A stretch of DNA of 64,000 bases from Magnetovibrio sp. (GTDB lineage: Bacteria > Pseudomonadota > Alphaproteobacteria > Rhodospirillales > Magnetovibrionaceae). The position numbers were made by a program, and so were the translations under genes. Within the stretch, counting starts at the first letter, position 1. The number at the start of each line of letters is the position of its first letter. The stretch spans positions 434,001-498,000 of the forward strand of contig NZ_DATCTF010000010.1 in assembly GCF_036568125.1 (NCBI RefSeq), given 5' to 3'. The notes beneath the pieces were generated by a model that saw only the letters and a list, made by a program, of their open reading frames with translations, had not been told where the DNA came from and made no database searches. Below are positions 35,101-46,600 of the stretch, piece by piece.

Positions 35101-37149
35101 TTATATCTTCTTCAAGCCGGTCAGGAAGTCCTGCACCTGATGGCTGAGCTTGTCGGATTCGGCGGTCAGCGTGGTCACCGCGCTGAGCACCATTTCCGCC
35201 GCTTGGCCGGTTTCGTTGGCGGCTTCGTTGACGCCTGAGATGTTGGACGTCACCTCGCCGGTGCCCGCCGCCGCTTGTTCGACGTTGCGGGCGATTTCCT
35301 GGGTCGCCGCGCCTTGTTCTTCGACCGCCGCGGCGATGGCCGAGGCGATCTCGCTCATTTGGCCGATGGTGCCGCCGATGGATTTGATGGCCTGCACCGC
35401 GTCCTGGGTCGCACCTTGGATGCCGCCGATCTGGTTGGAGATTTCCTCGGTCGCCTTGGCGGTCTGGTTGGCGAGGTTCTTGACCTCGGACGCCACCACG
35501 GCGAAGCCTTTTCCCGCTTCGCCGGCGCGCGCCGCTTCGATGGTGGCGTTGAGCGCCAGCAGGTTGGTCTGGTCGGCGATGTCGGTGATCAACGCCACCA
35601 CTTCGCCGATCTTGTTGGCGGCTTCAGCCAGGCCTTGGACCTTTTCGTTGGCGCCTTCGACCTCGTGCACGGCCGCGCCCGCAACCTGGGTGGATTGGGA
35701 CACCTGACGCGAAATCTCGGAAATCGAACTCGACAGCTCTTCTGCCGCCGAGGCCACGGTTTGTACGTTGGTGGAGGCTTCTTCCGCCGCCGCCGCGACC
35801 ACGGTGGACTGCTTGGAGGTTTCTTCCGCCGTGGCGGCCATGCTTTCGGCTGTGCCTTGCAAGGTGCTCGACGCGCTGGACACCTCGCGCAGAACGCCGG
35901 TGACATCGGTTTCGAACCTGCTCGCCATGTTTTCCATGGCGATGCGTTTTTGTTCTTTGGCGGCGTTTTCTTTTTCCTGCTCGGCGGCCATGTGTTGGTT
36001 TTTGATCATGTTCTCTTTGAACACTTCGACGGCTTGGCTCATGGAACCGATTTCGTCGCCGCGATGGGTGCCGGATACGTGAACCGAAGTGTCGCCGTCG
36101 GCCAAGGTGCGCATGGTGGCGGTCAAGCCGACAACCGGGCGGGTGATGCCGGTGACGATGACGTAAACCAATCCGGCCGTGATCAACAACAGCACGGCGG
36201 TGGCGGCCAGGAACAGATAGAACGAGGTCGATGCTGCGCCTTTGATGGTTTCGGCTTGGCCTTTCAATTCGTCCGAAATGACGTCTTCGACTTCTTTCAG
36301 CTTGTCGATTTTCTTGGTGATGGTGCCGAACCAGTAGGGACCTTCGACGCCTTCGGTGGTGCCGCTGTAGAGACTGTCGATGGCGATCTTGCGCATCCGT
36401 TCGACTTCATCGACCTCCTTGCCTTGAACGATGTTTTTCAAGGCGGCGCGCTGGGTTTCGCTGGCGTAGATGTTGAACGTGAACAACAACACCTTCTGTT
36501 CCGCGATCAGTTCGGTCATGCGGCGGTAGACGGGCGGGGCGAACTTAGCCGCGCCGAAGCCCGCGCCACCCATGGCGCGTTCCTGACCCGCGCGCTCTTT
36601 GGCTTGCAAAAAGCTGGTGTAGGCGGTGATGGTTTTGGTCACTTGGGCGTTGGTGCTGATGACCGCCATTTCCTCGACGATGGACAACAACTTGGCGATG
36701 GTGCCGGTATAGTACGAGGCCATCTGCGGAACGGTGAGATCGAAACCCGTCACACCGGTGCGTTTGGCGTTCAGCTCGGACAGGGCTTTTTGCGCGGTCT
36801 CGAGCTTGGTGGTCAGTGTCGCGCCGAAGGCCCGTGCGTCGAAACTTTTCAATGCCATGTCCATCGTTTCGATGGCGGCGTTGGTAGCGGTATGTTGGGT
36901 GGGGAGTTCCTTGGCGAATTTTGCACCTTTGGAGCCGATGTAAACAGCCGAAGTGCCCCGCTCTTTTTGCAGTTCATGGACCACGCCGCTGATGTCGGGG
37001 GCGACATTAGCGAGTCCCTGGAGCGCTTCCATCTCGGAAAAAACCAGATGTTTTTGATAAATCGAATAAGCGGAAAAGAAAAGTAAGCCCACGATTGGCA
37101 ACACCAGTGCCAACGCAATTCGTGATCCAATTTTCATGTTTGCGAGCAT
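35101..37149 (-). CDS. Methyl-accepting chemotaxis protein with NIT sensor domain
   Basis: 682 residues, start MLANMKIGSRIAL with GGAG six bases upstream. Order: transmembrane helix (about 10-32), a periplasmic nitrate/nitrite-sensing (NIT) domain recognisable by HELQKERGTSAVYIGSKG and LNAKRTGVTGFD, a second transmembrane helix (about 315-335), HAMP, and the signalling domain with [23 protein letters not shown] domains in other receptors sense nitrate, nitrite or related small ligands; the ligand here is unproven. It stands alone, and no che genes are nearby. Confidence 0.93.
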   Translation of the reverse strand: MLANMKIGSRIALALVLPIVGLLFFSAYSIYQKHLVFSEMEALQGLANVAPDISGVVHELQKERGTSAVYIGSKGAKFAKELPTQHTATNAAIETMDMALKSFDARAFGATLTTKLETAQKALSELNAKRTGVTGFDLTVPQMASYYTGTIAKLLSIVEEMAVISTNAQVTKTITAYTSFLQAKERAGQERAMGGAGFGAAKFAPPVYRRMTELIAEQKVLLFTFNIYASETQRAALKNIVQGKEVDEVERMRKIAIDSLYSGTTEGVEGPYWFGTITKKIDKLKEVEDVISDELKGQAETIKGAASTSFYLFLAATAVLLLITAGLVYVIVTGITRPVVGLTATMRTLADGDTSVHVSGTHRGDEIGSMSQAVEVFKENMIKNQHMAAEQEKENAAKEQKRIAMENMASRFETDVTGVLREVSSASSTLQGTAESMAATAEETSKQSTVVAAAAEEASTNVQTVASAAEELSSSISEISRQVSQSTQVAGAAVHEVEGANEKVQGLAEAANKIGEVVALITDIADQTNLLALNATIEAARAGEAGKGFAVVASEVKNLANQTAKATEEISNQIGGIQGATQDAVQAIKSIGGTIGQMSEIASAIAAAVEEQGAATQEIARNVEQAAAGTGEVTSNISGVNEAANETGQAAEMVLSAVTTLTAESDKLSHQVQDFLTGLKKI

Positions 37150-37733
37150 TATTTTCTCCAACTCAGGTCGTTTCGCACTGTCTAATCAATTATAAATAAG
37201 GAAAAAGCGCGGGGGGTAGGATGGCATCCGGCTCAGCCGGTCGTATTTGACCGCTGTCAAACCTTGATGCACCCGTCAAACCGCAAGCCGTTACCTGCAG
37301 ATATGTGATTGATGAGGCTCCCCAGCCTTTTCCCACTTCAACGTCCCTCACATCTCCGTGAGGTTCGCTTTAACTCCATGCGGCGTTAGCTTAACGGCAA
37401 AAAAAACAGTCGTCACTCAATTACTTGTGACGATTTCGGGTGAAAATGCAGTTGGCCCTGTGGGGCAATGCGTGTTCCATATGGTGTGCAAATCCTGCGA
37501 CACATGTCGGTCATGCGGTGATTTGTGGGGCCATACGCTAGATCATACGTCATATGGGCAAGAACGCCTTGTGAGTGTTGAATGAATTCCGATAGAATGC
37601 ATGACGAACGCGTAAAGCGAAGCGTAGCTGTCTATCTTCTACGTTTAGTAATTGAGAGTGAGTGAGCCTTGCCCGGCAGCTCTAGGGATGGTTCGGGGAT
37701 AAGGTCATAACGTCGGTTAAGGGAACAGACTGG
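37150..37733. other. Long intergenic region with weak inverted repeats
   Basis: About 580 bases without a convincing gene. A small stem CCTCAC/GTGAGG lies at 37346-37363. A longer imperfect inverted repeat joins CCATATGG...CAAATC (about 37478-37494) with GATTTG...CCATACG (about 37520-37537). It may hold promoters for the flanking divergent genes or a structured RNA; I cannot name a family. Confidence 0.3.
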
Positions 37734-38669
37734 ATGAGCGACCATAAAAAATTTCGACTGGTAACGCGTAGCGACTTTGACGGTCTTGTGTGCGCGGTGC
37801 TGCTCAAGGAAATGGATTTGATCGAAGACATCAAGTTCGTTCACCCCAAGGACATGCAGGATGGAACCATCCTGATTTCCGAAGACGATATCACCACCAA
37901 TCTGCCGTATGTGCCGGGCGTTCATATCGCGTTCGATCACCACGCCAGCGAGATGATTCGTCTCGACGACATTCCGCCCAACCACGTCATCGATCCCGAA
38001 GCCCCGTCCGCGGCGCGGGTGGTGTATGACTATTACGGCGGCCATGTTGAGTTTAAAAACATCTCCACCGATATGATGGAAGCCGTGGACAAAGCCGATA
38101 GCGCTCAGTTCAACGAACAGGAAATTCTCAATCCCGACGGTTGGGTGTTGCTCAACTTCATCATGGATTCGCGCACCGGTCTGGGGCGCTTCAAAGATTT
38201 CCGCATTTCCAACTATCAGTTGATGATGGAATTGATCGATTATTGCCGCGATCACAGCATCGATGAGATCTTGGACCTGCCCGATGTCCGGGAACGCGTC
38301 GAGTTGTACATGGACCACGCCGCCCGGGCTCGTGACCAGATTGAACGCTGCACCACGGTGCATGGCAATTTGGCGGTGTTGGACCTGCGTTCCGAGGACA
38401 CCATCTACGCCACCAACCGCTTCATGATTTACGCGATGTATCCCGATACCAATATTTCGATTCATGCGATCTGGGGTCTGAACAAGCTCAATACCGTGTT
38501 CGCGGTGGGCAAATCGGTGCTCAATCGCAGTTCGAAGACGGACATCGGTTCGTTGATGCTGGAATATGGCGGCGGTGGTCATTTGAACGCAGGCACGTGC
38601 CAGATCGACAACGATGACTCAGAACGCGTGCAGGCTGAACTGATTGCCCGCATAACCGCCGACGGATGA
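37734..38669 (+). CDS. DHH-family phosphoesterase
   Basis: 311 residues. The N-terminus has RSDFDGLVCAVLLK (first metal motif), then an SEDDIT segment and HIAFDHHASE, the DHH-type second motif, with a C-terminal GGGGHLNAGTCQ substrate-binding loop of the DHHA1 type. Relatives are exopolyphosphatase-like enzymes or oligonucleotide/cyclic-dinucleotide phosphodiesterases (NrnA type). Which substrate it uses is open. Its stop overlaps the start of the CtpA-type protease gene (ATGA), so the two are translationally coupled. Confidence 0.85.
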   Translation: MSDHKKFRLVTRSDFDGLVCAVLLKEMDLIEDIKFVHPKDMQDGTILISEDDITTNLPYVPGVHIAFDHHASEMIRLDDIPPNHVIDPEAPSAARVVYDYYGGHVEFKNISTDMMEAVDKADSAQFNEQEILNPDGWVLLNFIMDSRTGLGRFKDFRISNYQLMMELIDYCRDHSIDEILDLPDVRERVELYMDHAARARDQIERCTTVHGNLAVLDLRSEDTIYATNRFMIYAMYPDTNISIHAIWGLNKLNTVFAVGKSVLNRSSKTDIGSLMLEYGGGGHLNAGTCQIDNDDSERVQAELIARITADG

Positions 38670-40177
38670 ACCGCTTTAGTCAATTGATGGCCTTCGTTTT
38701 GGGCGGGGCCATGGCTTTTGGTCTGTTGCAGACACTCAGCGCCTGTTCGGATGGCCGTGTCGCCATAGATCAGGTCGTTCGTGTGTTCGGCTCGATGACG
38801 CCTGCCGACCCGGAAGGCGAAAAAGAGTTGGTGCGTTTCTACGAAACGTACGACCTGTATTCGAACAATCCTGGAAATTTGCGCCAGCGCGATCATTTTC
38901 GCGATGCCTTTCGCCAAGTGCGCGCCAATTATGTGGTTGAAACCGACAGCGTCCAATTGATCGATGCCGCAATCCAGGGCGTTAAGGACCTGAATGCCGA
39001 GCCGGCCAGTTTGGAACCGCGCGCGGTGGTCGAGGCGGGGTTGGACGCGATGATCGCCACTCTTGATCCGCATTCCAGCTACCTAAATCCCGACGAGTTA
39101 CGCGACACCCAAGTCATTACCCGGGGCGAATTCGGTGGTTTGGGACTTGAGGTGACGATGGAGAAGGGACTGGTCAAGGTGGTTTCGCCCATCGAGGATA
39201 CCCCCGCGTACCGCGCGGGCATCATCGCTGGCGACCGTATTTCGCACATTGAAGGTGAGCCGATTGGTGGGAAAACCCTGTCCCAATCGGTCAAATTGAT
39301 GCGCGGACGCCCGGGCGAACCGATCGTGTTGACCATCATGCGCGATGGAGAGGCCCCGTTCGACGTGCGCATCGTGCGTGCGGTGATTGAGGTGCGCTCC
39401 GTGCGTTGGCATATGGAAGACGATATCGCGTACGTACGCATCGCCAGTTTCAACGAAAAGGTCGAACCCAAGCTGAAACAGGCTTTTCAGGAATTGCACG
39501 CCCAAGCCGGTCCCAACTTCAAGGGCGTGGTGTTGGACCTGCGAAACAACCCAGGCGGTTTGTTGTTCCAGTCCTTATTCGTGTCGGACAGCTTTTTGGA
39601 TCGCGGCAAAATCGTCTCGGTGCGCGAGCGCGACAGGAGACGGGATCGGGTGTTTATGGCCAAGCCCGGCGATTTGAGCAATGGTGCGGCGGTGGTCGTG
39701 TTGATCAACGAAGGCTCCGCCTCGGCGTCCGAAATCGTTGCCGGTGCGTTGCGCGACCAAGGCCGCGCGGTGGTGATGGGGCGGCGTTCGTTTGGCAAGG
39801 GCTCGGTGCAGACGATCCAGCCGTTACCGCTTGAAGGCGCGTTGCGGCTCACAACGGCTCGGTATTACTCTCCGTCCGGGCACACCATTCAGGCCCGCGG
39901 CGTCGGACCCGATATCGTGTTGAGTCGCCCGTTGCCCGCCAATGCGGAAGAAGCGCAAACTTACAAACGCGAAGCCGATTTGCCGGGGGCGCTGAACGGC
40001 GATTCTCTTGCCGAAAAACCTGCTCGCGCGACGCTGGACCGTGAAACGTGCCCGACGGCGGGACCTGATGGCGAAGATCGAGAGCTAGGATGTGCATTGG
40101 CCTATCTGCATGCTGGCACGACCGAGGCCTTTCTTGCCACCATCGCGCACGAAGTTTCCGCGACGCCAAGGCTATAA
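38666..40177 (+). CDS. ctpA: S41-family carboxy-terminal processing protease
   Basis: 503 residues. The N-terminus is a lipoprotein-type signal, with a hydrophobic stretch ending LSACSDG where LSAC is a good lipobox, so it is probably tethered to a periplasmic membrane face. A PDZ domain follows (GGLGLEVTMEKGLVKVVSPI). The catalytic region has EGSASASEIVAGALRDQG (Ser) and GRRSFGKGSVQTIQPL (Lys). CtpA enzymes trim or degrade periplasmic and peptidoglycan-hydrolase proteins. It is coupled to the upstream DHH gene by a four-base overlap, a pairing with no obvious biochemical logic. Confidence 0.9.
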   Translation: MNRFSQLMAFVLGGAMAFGLLQTLSACSDGRVAIDQVVRVFGSMTPADPEGEKELVRFYETYDLYSNNPGNLRQRDHFRDAFRQVRANYVVETDSVQLIDAAIQGVKDLNAEPASLEPRAVVEAGLDAMIATLDPHSSYLNPDELRDTQVITRGEFGGLGLEVTMEKGLVKVVSPIEDTPAYRAGIIAGDRISHIEGEPIGGKTLSQSVKLMRGRPGEPIVLTIMRDGEAPFDVRIVRAVIEVRSVRWHMEDDIAYVRIASFNEKVEPKLKQAFQELHAQAGPNFKGVVLDLRNNPGGLLFQSLFVSDSFLDRGKIVSVRERDRRRDRVFMAKPGDLSNGAAVVVLINEGSASASEIVAGALRDQGRAVVMGRRSFGKGSVQTIQPLPLEGALRLTTARYYSPSGHTIQARGVGPDIVLSRPLPANAEEAQTYKREADLPGALNGDSLAEKPARATLDRETCPTAGPDGEDRELGCALAYLHAGTTEAFLATIAHEVSATPRL

Positions 40178-40613
40178 GCTTTCGCTGATTTTCAAAACTG
40201 TGTAAAATCAAGTGGTTGTGCAGGTTGTGTAGCGATGCACACTGGTGCGACCCGGGGACGGAGCGCGCACCGCACCCTTACGCCAGGATGGTTTTTTTAT
40301 CGAAAATGGTAACCTTAAGAAAAACCGTTTGATCATGGCGGGTTAGCTTCTGTTGCTCAAGTGTGTCGCCAAGATCAACAGCTTTTCTTATATCGCCATA
40401 AAAGTGTGCTCGTGTTGACGCGTGAATCGCCACAGATGTATGCTTTTAATAAGGAACACCACTATTTTTCCGCTCTTTTTGCCGCGACCTTGATAGTGAC
40501 CGAACGCTTCGGTCTCTCGCTCTTGGGCGGCATTTTGCGTTTTTAGGGACTGGGTCGAATGACCGATTTGACTTGGGTTCCCTGGGTTTTTCGATATCGG
40601 AAGGTTTCGAACC
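40178..40613. other. Intergenic region upstream of the giant adhesin gene
   Basis: 436 bases in which I see no convincing gene. The region is moderately AT-rich and must contain the promoter of the adhesin gene. A loose GGTTTTTT...AAAAACC inverted repeat occurs near 40289-40330. GGAAGG lies ten bases before the adhesin ATG. Confidence 0.35.
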
Positions 40614-43600
40614 ATGGCTACCAACGATTTAGGCAACGGCACTGTTGACCTCACCTCCGGCGAAAGCACAAGCTTCTCCGTAGAGGCGACCTCTGGCGAT
40701 ACGATTGTGATCCCCGAAGGGCTCAACCCGGCAACGGCTGATTATGCGCATGAGGGCCCCGATCTGATCTTGACCTGGCCTGACGGCAGCGAAGTGGTCG
40801 TGAAGGATTACTTCATGGTCGATCCGCAGCCGACATTGGCGTCTGAGCAAGGCGCCGAGGTGCCAGGAGATCTTGCTGCTCGTTTGGCCGGTCCCGTCGC
40901 CCCTGGAATGGTAGCCCAGGCCGGTGCGGAAGGTGTCACCGAACAACCTATCGGTCAGGTTGAAAAGCTTGTCGGCACGGTCACGGCGGTGCGCGCGGAC
41001 GGTACACGCGTCGAACTGCAAGCGGGCGATCCCGTTTATCAGGGTGACATTCTCGAAACCGGTCCCGACGGTGCCATCGGCGTGATCTTGGCCGACGAAA
41101 CCACGTTCTCCATGGCTGAAGACGGTCGCATGGTTCTGGATGAAATGGTTTACGATCCGGGCACCCAGGAAGGTTCCGTGTCCATGTCTGTGATGCAAGG
41201 TGTGTTCACCTTTGTGTCCGGTCAGGTCGCCAAGACCGATCCCGACGCCATGACTTTGCACACCCCGGTCGCGACCATTGGTATTCGCGGCACCCAGGTG
41301 GGCTTGGATTTGTCCGACGGTCAAAACCTCGACATCGTGTTGATGGAAGAAGCCGACGGCTTCGTCGGCGAAGTCGTGGTGACGAACACTGGTGGCGTGA
41401 CGGTCTTGAACGGCGCCAACGAATTTACCGTGGTGAACAGTTTCTTGTCCGCGCCGAGCGCAAGTTCGGTCATGAATACCGAGAGCATGATCAACTCGTT
41501 CTCCGGTTCTCTGCGTTACTTGCCGTTGAACCAACATAACGTCAACGACTTTGGTCTTCAGGCTCAAATTCAGCAAGGCCAGGGGCTGAATGCCGATGGT
41601 TTGGCTGATTTTGAAACCTCTTCCGGCGAAGATGCCTCTGATATTCAAGCCGACGGTCTGGCAGACTTCGACACCGCTGCGGGCGCTCAAACGGTTGAGG
41701 ACGAACTTGCCAACTTCGACACCGCCGCGGGTGCTTCCGATCAAATCAACGGCGCCGACGACCCAATTACCGTGGCCGTGGACGCCGCGGCTGTCGGTCT
41801 TTCGCAATTGACCGGCGGGCAGCAGGGCTCGCCCTCCCAAGATATTCCCAAAGGCACACCTCCGGAAGGAACTCCGCCGACAGACAATCCTCAAGATACA
41901 CCCGAGGACACGGCTGGCGCGCCCACGATTTCCGTTAACGATGCGACGGTCAACGAAGACGGCACCGTCGCTCTCGACATTACCGTGGCAACAACGAACG
42001 CTGGCGATACGATCGAGACGATCACCATTTCCGGCGTGCCAGAAGGCGCAAGCCTGTCGGCCGGCACGCTCAACAGCGACGGCACCTGGACTCTGTCTCC
42101 CGGTCAGTTGAGCGGCCTCACCATTACGCCTAAGGGCGATTACAGCGGCACCTTCGATCTTAAGATCACTGCGACGGCGACGGATGGCACTGCGACGGCA
42201 ACCACGCAAACCCCTGCCACCTTGAGCGTCAGCGTGACGCCGGATGCCGATACCCCGACGTTGAGCGCGACGGCGGGCACCGGCCAGGGCGGCGAGGCGA
42301 TCGCATTGAATATTACGACGGCTGTAACCGATACGGATACGTCTGAAACCGTGACCTCGATCACCATTGGCAACGTTCCGGACGGTGCGAAGCTGAGCGC
42401 CGGTACAGATAACGGTGACGGCACCTGGACTCTGTCCGCGGACGATCTGGCAGGCCTGACCATCACTCCGGCTGCGGACTACAGTGGTACCATCAATTTG
42501 TCAGTCACAACTGAGGTTACCGATACCGCCACGGGCCTGCCTTCCGATACGGCCACGGCAACGCAAACGGTTGGCGTCGTCGTTGAGGCTCCGACGCCTG
42601 TGGCAGGCGAGCCGGCGATTTCCGTTAACAACGCTACGGTCAACGAAGACGGCACCGTCGCCCTCGATATTTCCGTTTCGACTTCTGACGCGGGCGACAC
42701 GATTGCTTCGATCACCATTTCCGGCGTACCCGACGGCGCAAACTTGTCCGCCGGCACCGACAATGGCGACGGCAGCTGGACGTTGGCGCCGGGCGATCTG
42801 ACCGGCCTTACCATTACGCCCAAGGGTGACTACAGCGGCACCTTCGATCTCAATGTAACGGCGACGGCGACGGACGGCACCGCCACGGCGACCACGCAAA
42901 CCCCCGCCACCTTGAGCGTCAGCGTGACACCTGATGCCGATGCGCCGACCTTGAGCGCGACCACCTCGGGTGGCGCGGAAGACACGGTGATCGCGTTGAA
43001 TATCACAACGGCCGTTACGGACACCGATACGTCTGAAAGCATCACCTCCATCACCATCTCCAACGTTCCGGACGGTGCGAAGCTGAGCGCCGGTACCGAT
43101 AACGGTGACGGCACCTGGACGTTGAGCGAAGGGCAATTGGACGGTCTGACGCTGACGCCGCCGAGCAACTTCAATGGCACTATCGATCTGTCCGTGACCA
43201 CTCTGGTCACCGACACGGCAACCGGCCTGCCTTCGGACACGGCTACCGCCACCCAATCGCTATCTGTCACGGTGACGCCGGTCGGCGACACCCCGGGCAT
43301 CGCGGTTGTGGGTGGTGGGATCGGTGATGAGGACACCAACATCCCGATCGGCATCACGGTGACGCCGGTGGGTGGCGAAACCCTGACCAACGTCGTGATC
43401 AGCGGCGTTCCGACGGGTGCGAGCCTGTCACTGGGTACCGACAACGGTGATGGAACCTGGACCATTGACGGCGCCGATTTGGCCGACCTTGGCAACCTGA
43501 CCATGACGCCGGTTGAACACTACAGCGGTACGCCGACACTCGGTGTCGCGGTGACCACATCCGAGGGCGGTACGGCTTCGGTCGACGTTCCGGTGACGGT

Positions 43601-46600
43601 GATCGCAGTGGCCGACGCACCGACGCTGGACGTGAGCATTGGCGCAGCCGTCGTCAACGACGTTAGCGGCAGCTTGACCCTTGAAAACATGGGCCAAGCC
43701 AGCGCGGGTTATGAAAACACCATTGGCTGGTATCGGATGGATGAAAACGGCGATCCTGTCGAAGGTGGCGTGATTTGGGCCGATGCTAAGGAAAGTGTTG
43801 GCGACAGCTTCACACTGGATGATATCGACCCGAGCACCATCGGCTTCTTCCTGTTGTCCGATGGCGGCACGCAGAACCCTGGTTTGTCGAACGGTGAAAG
43901 CGTCACCTTCGCTCAAGACAGCAGCGGCACCTGGCAGGTTATGGACGCCGGTGGCAACGTGCTCGATTCGGCTTCGGGTGGTGGCTTGTTCTTCACCAAC
44001 CAGACCCTGAACGCAGATGGTTACGACCATGAAAGCGATAGCGGTGCTATCGGCAACATGAATTGGGAAGACCTCAATGGCGGCGGCGATCAAGACTTCA
44101 ACGACGTCAATTTGAACCTCACCACGCAAGCTGGCAGTGGCACCGCCACCACGTCGTTCGATTTGAACATCACTTCGAACTTGGTGGACACGGACGGTTC
44201 GGAAACCTTGTCACTGGTTGTGGCCGGAATTCCGGCTAACGCCACGCTGTCTGCCGGTACGGATAACGGTGACGGCACATGGAGCCTGAGCCCCGATCAA
44301 TTGAGCGGGCTGAGTATCACGGTGCCAAGCGATGTCACGGTCGATTTCGATCTGACGGTGACGGCAACGGCGACCGAGCCCAATGGCGACACCGCATCGG
44401 TTTCGCAGACGGTTACGGCCGATTTGCCGGATGCCCCGACGGTTGACGTTGGCGATGCGGCCGGCGACGAGGATACGGCCATTCCGGTCGACATTACGGC
44501 GGTCGTCGATGGCGGTTCCGTTGCTTCTGTGGTGATCAGTGGCGTGCCCACGGGTGCGACCTTGTCGGCCGGTACCGACAACGGCGACGGTTCGTGGACG
44601 TTGGGTGGCGGAGATCTGGATGGTTTGACCATCACGCCTCCGGAAGACTATAGCGGTGCGTTCGATCTGGGCGTGAGCGTAACGTCCAGCGACGGCCAAA
44701 CCACCAGCACGACCACCACCGTGACGGTTGAGGCCGTGGCGGATGCGCCGACGCTTTCGGTGAGTCTCACAGAAGTCGAAGGTGGCGGCGACACCGGAGC
44801 CGGTGAAACACTTGCTTCCGACGATTTCAACGACGGCGTGTCGGGATGGGGCGGTGAAGTTTCGAGCTACTACGGTCAGATGAACATCGACCATAACGAT
44901 ACCGCGACCAAGACCTTCGACTTCGGCGCAGAAAACGCTGGCAAGACGATCACCATTTCGTTCGATGTCGCCAATTACGGCGGTTGGGACGAAAGCGGGT
45001 CCCATGCGGATTACTTCACCGTTACGGCCAACGGCGAGCAAATTCTCAACACCACGGACGGTGATGGCACGCAGACGCTGACGGCGACGTTGGACGAAAA
45101 CGGTCAACTCCAGCTCAATATGGGCGTGGATGCGACGGCGTGCCAAGAAGGCCTGTTGATCGACAACTTCGTGGTCGCTTCGGGCGATGACTGGGTGGCG
45201 ACCGACGGCAACGTCTTCAACCTGGATATCACGTCCAGCTTGAACGACACCGACGGTTCCGAAACCCTGTCGATTCTCGTCAGTGGTGTGCCGAGTGGCG
45301 CTGAACTGTCCGCAGGTACGGACAACGGCGACGGCACCTGGACGCTGAGCACGGATCAGCTGTCCGGCTTGACCGTGACGGTGCCTGAAAATGTATCCGG
45401 TGATCTGGATCTGACGGTAACCGCCACGGCGACCGAACCCAACGGTGACACCGCATCCGTCTCGCAGACGGTTACGGCGTCCTTGCCTGAGGCGCCGACG
45501 GTCGAAACCAGCGACGTGACCGGCAACGAAGACACGGCCATTCCGGTCGATATCTCCGCGGCGATTGCTGGTGGCAGCTTAGCCTCTGTGGTCATCTCGG
45601 GCGTGCCCTCGGGCGCGACGTTCTCAGCTGGTACCGACAACGGTGACGGCACGTGGACGATGGATGGCGGCGACCTGGGTGGTCTCACCATCACCCCGCC
45701 GAACGACTACTCGGGTGCGTTCAACCTGTCCATCACGGCCACCGGCACGGACGGACAGACGGCGACTGGGTCTTCGACCGTGACGGTCACGGCTGTGGCG
45801 GATGCGCCTGATCTGACCACCGGTATCGGCGGCGTGAGCGTTAGCGGAGATACCGTCGAAGGGTCCGACTACTCCAACATCAACTTCGGTGCCGGTGCGG
45901 GTTATGGCGCGGGCTGGGACGAGAAGGAAAACGACCTGTCGTCCAAGGATGACGAGTGGACCGGCGACTGGAGAGACAACGACGTTGACGGCGAGAGCGG
46001 CAACGATGTCCTGGCCGGCATGGGCGGTGCCGACGATATCGAAGGTGGTCGCGATGCCGACCTGATCTTCGGCGGCGCGGGTTCCGACAACCTCGAAGGC
46101 GATGAAGGCAACGACATCATCTTCGGCGGTTCCGGCAACAACGATATCGAAGGCGGTTCCGGCAACGACTTCCTCATCGGAGGTTCCGGCAACGACGACA
46201 TTGATGGCGGCGACGGCAACGATGTGATCTTCGCTGGCGGCGGTTACGACAAAGTCAATGGTGGCGCCGGTTCGGACGTCATGGTGCTCAGCGGTGCACG
46301 GGAAGATTACCTGTTCACCGAAATGCCGGGCACCAGCGGTCAGTACGTGATCGAGCACCTGAACGGTGGCGATGACGGCGTGAACTTGGTTGAAAACATC
46401 GAAACCTTCCAATTCACCGACGGGCAGTTCGGCCTGAACGACATGATGGCCAGCAACCCGGCAGAGAACTTGCTGCTGACGTACGACATCACCATCGACA
46501 CCGGTTTGACCGATGTCGACGGGTCGGAAACCCTGACCGACATCACCGTTTCCGGCGTCCCGCAAGGCGCGACCTTCAGCGCTGGTACGGACAATGGCGA

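Noticed and set aside
35275-37086. A 603-codon plus-strand frame opposite the NIT chemoreceptor
   Set aside because: Low-complexity Gly/His/Phe-rich shadow of a conserved receptor gene.
37358-37585. A 75-codon frame with a CKSCDTCRSC cysteine run
   Set aside because: No ribosome site, and the rest of the sequence is not protein-like; the cysteine pattern is probably chance.
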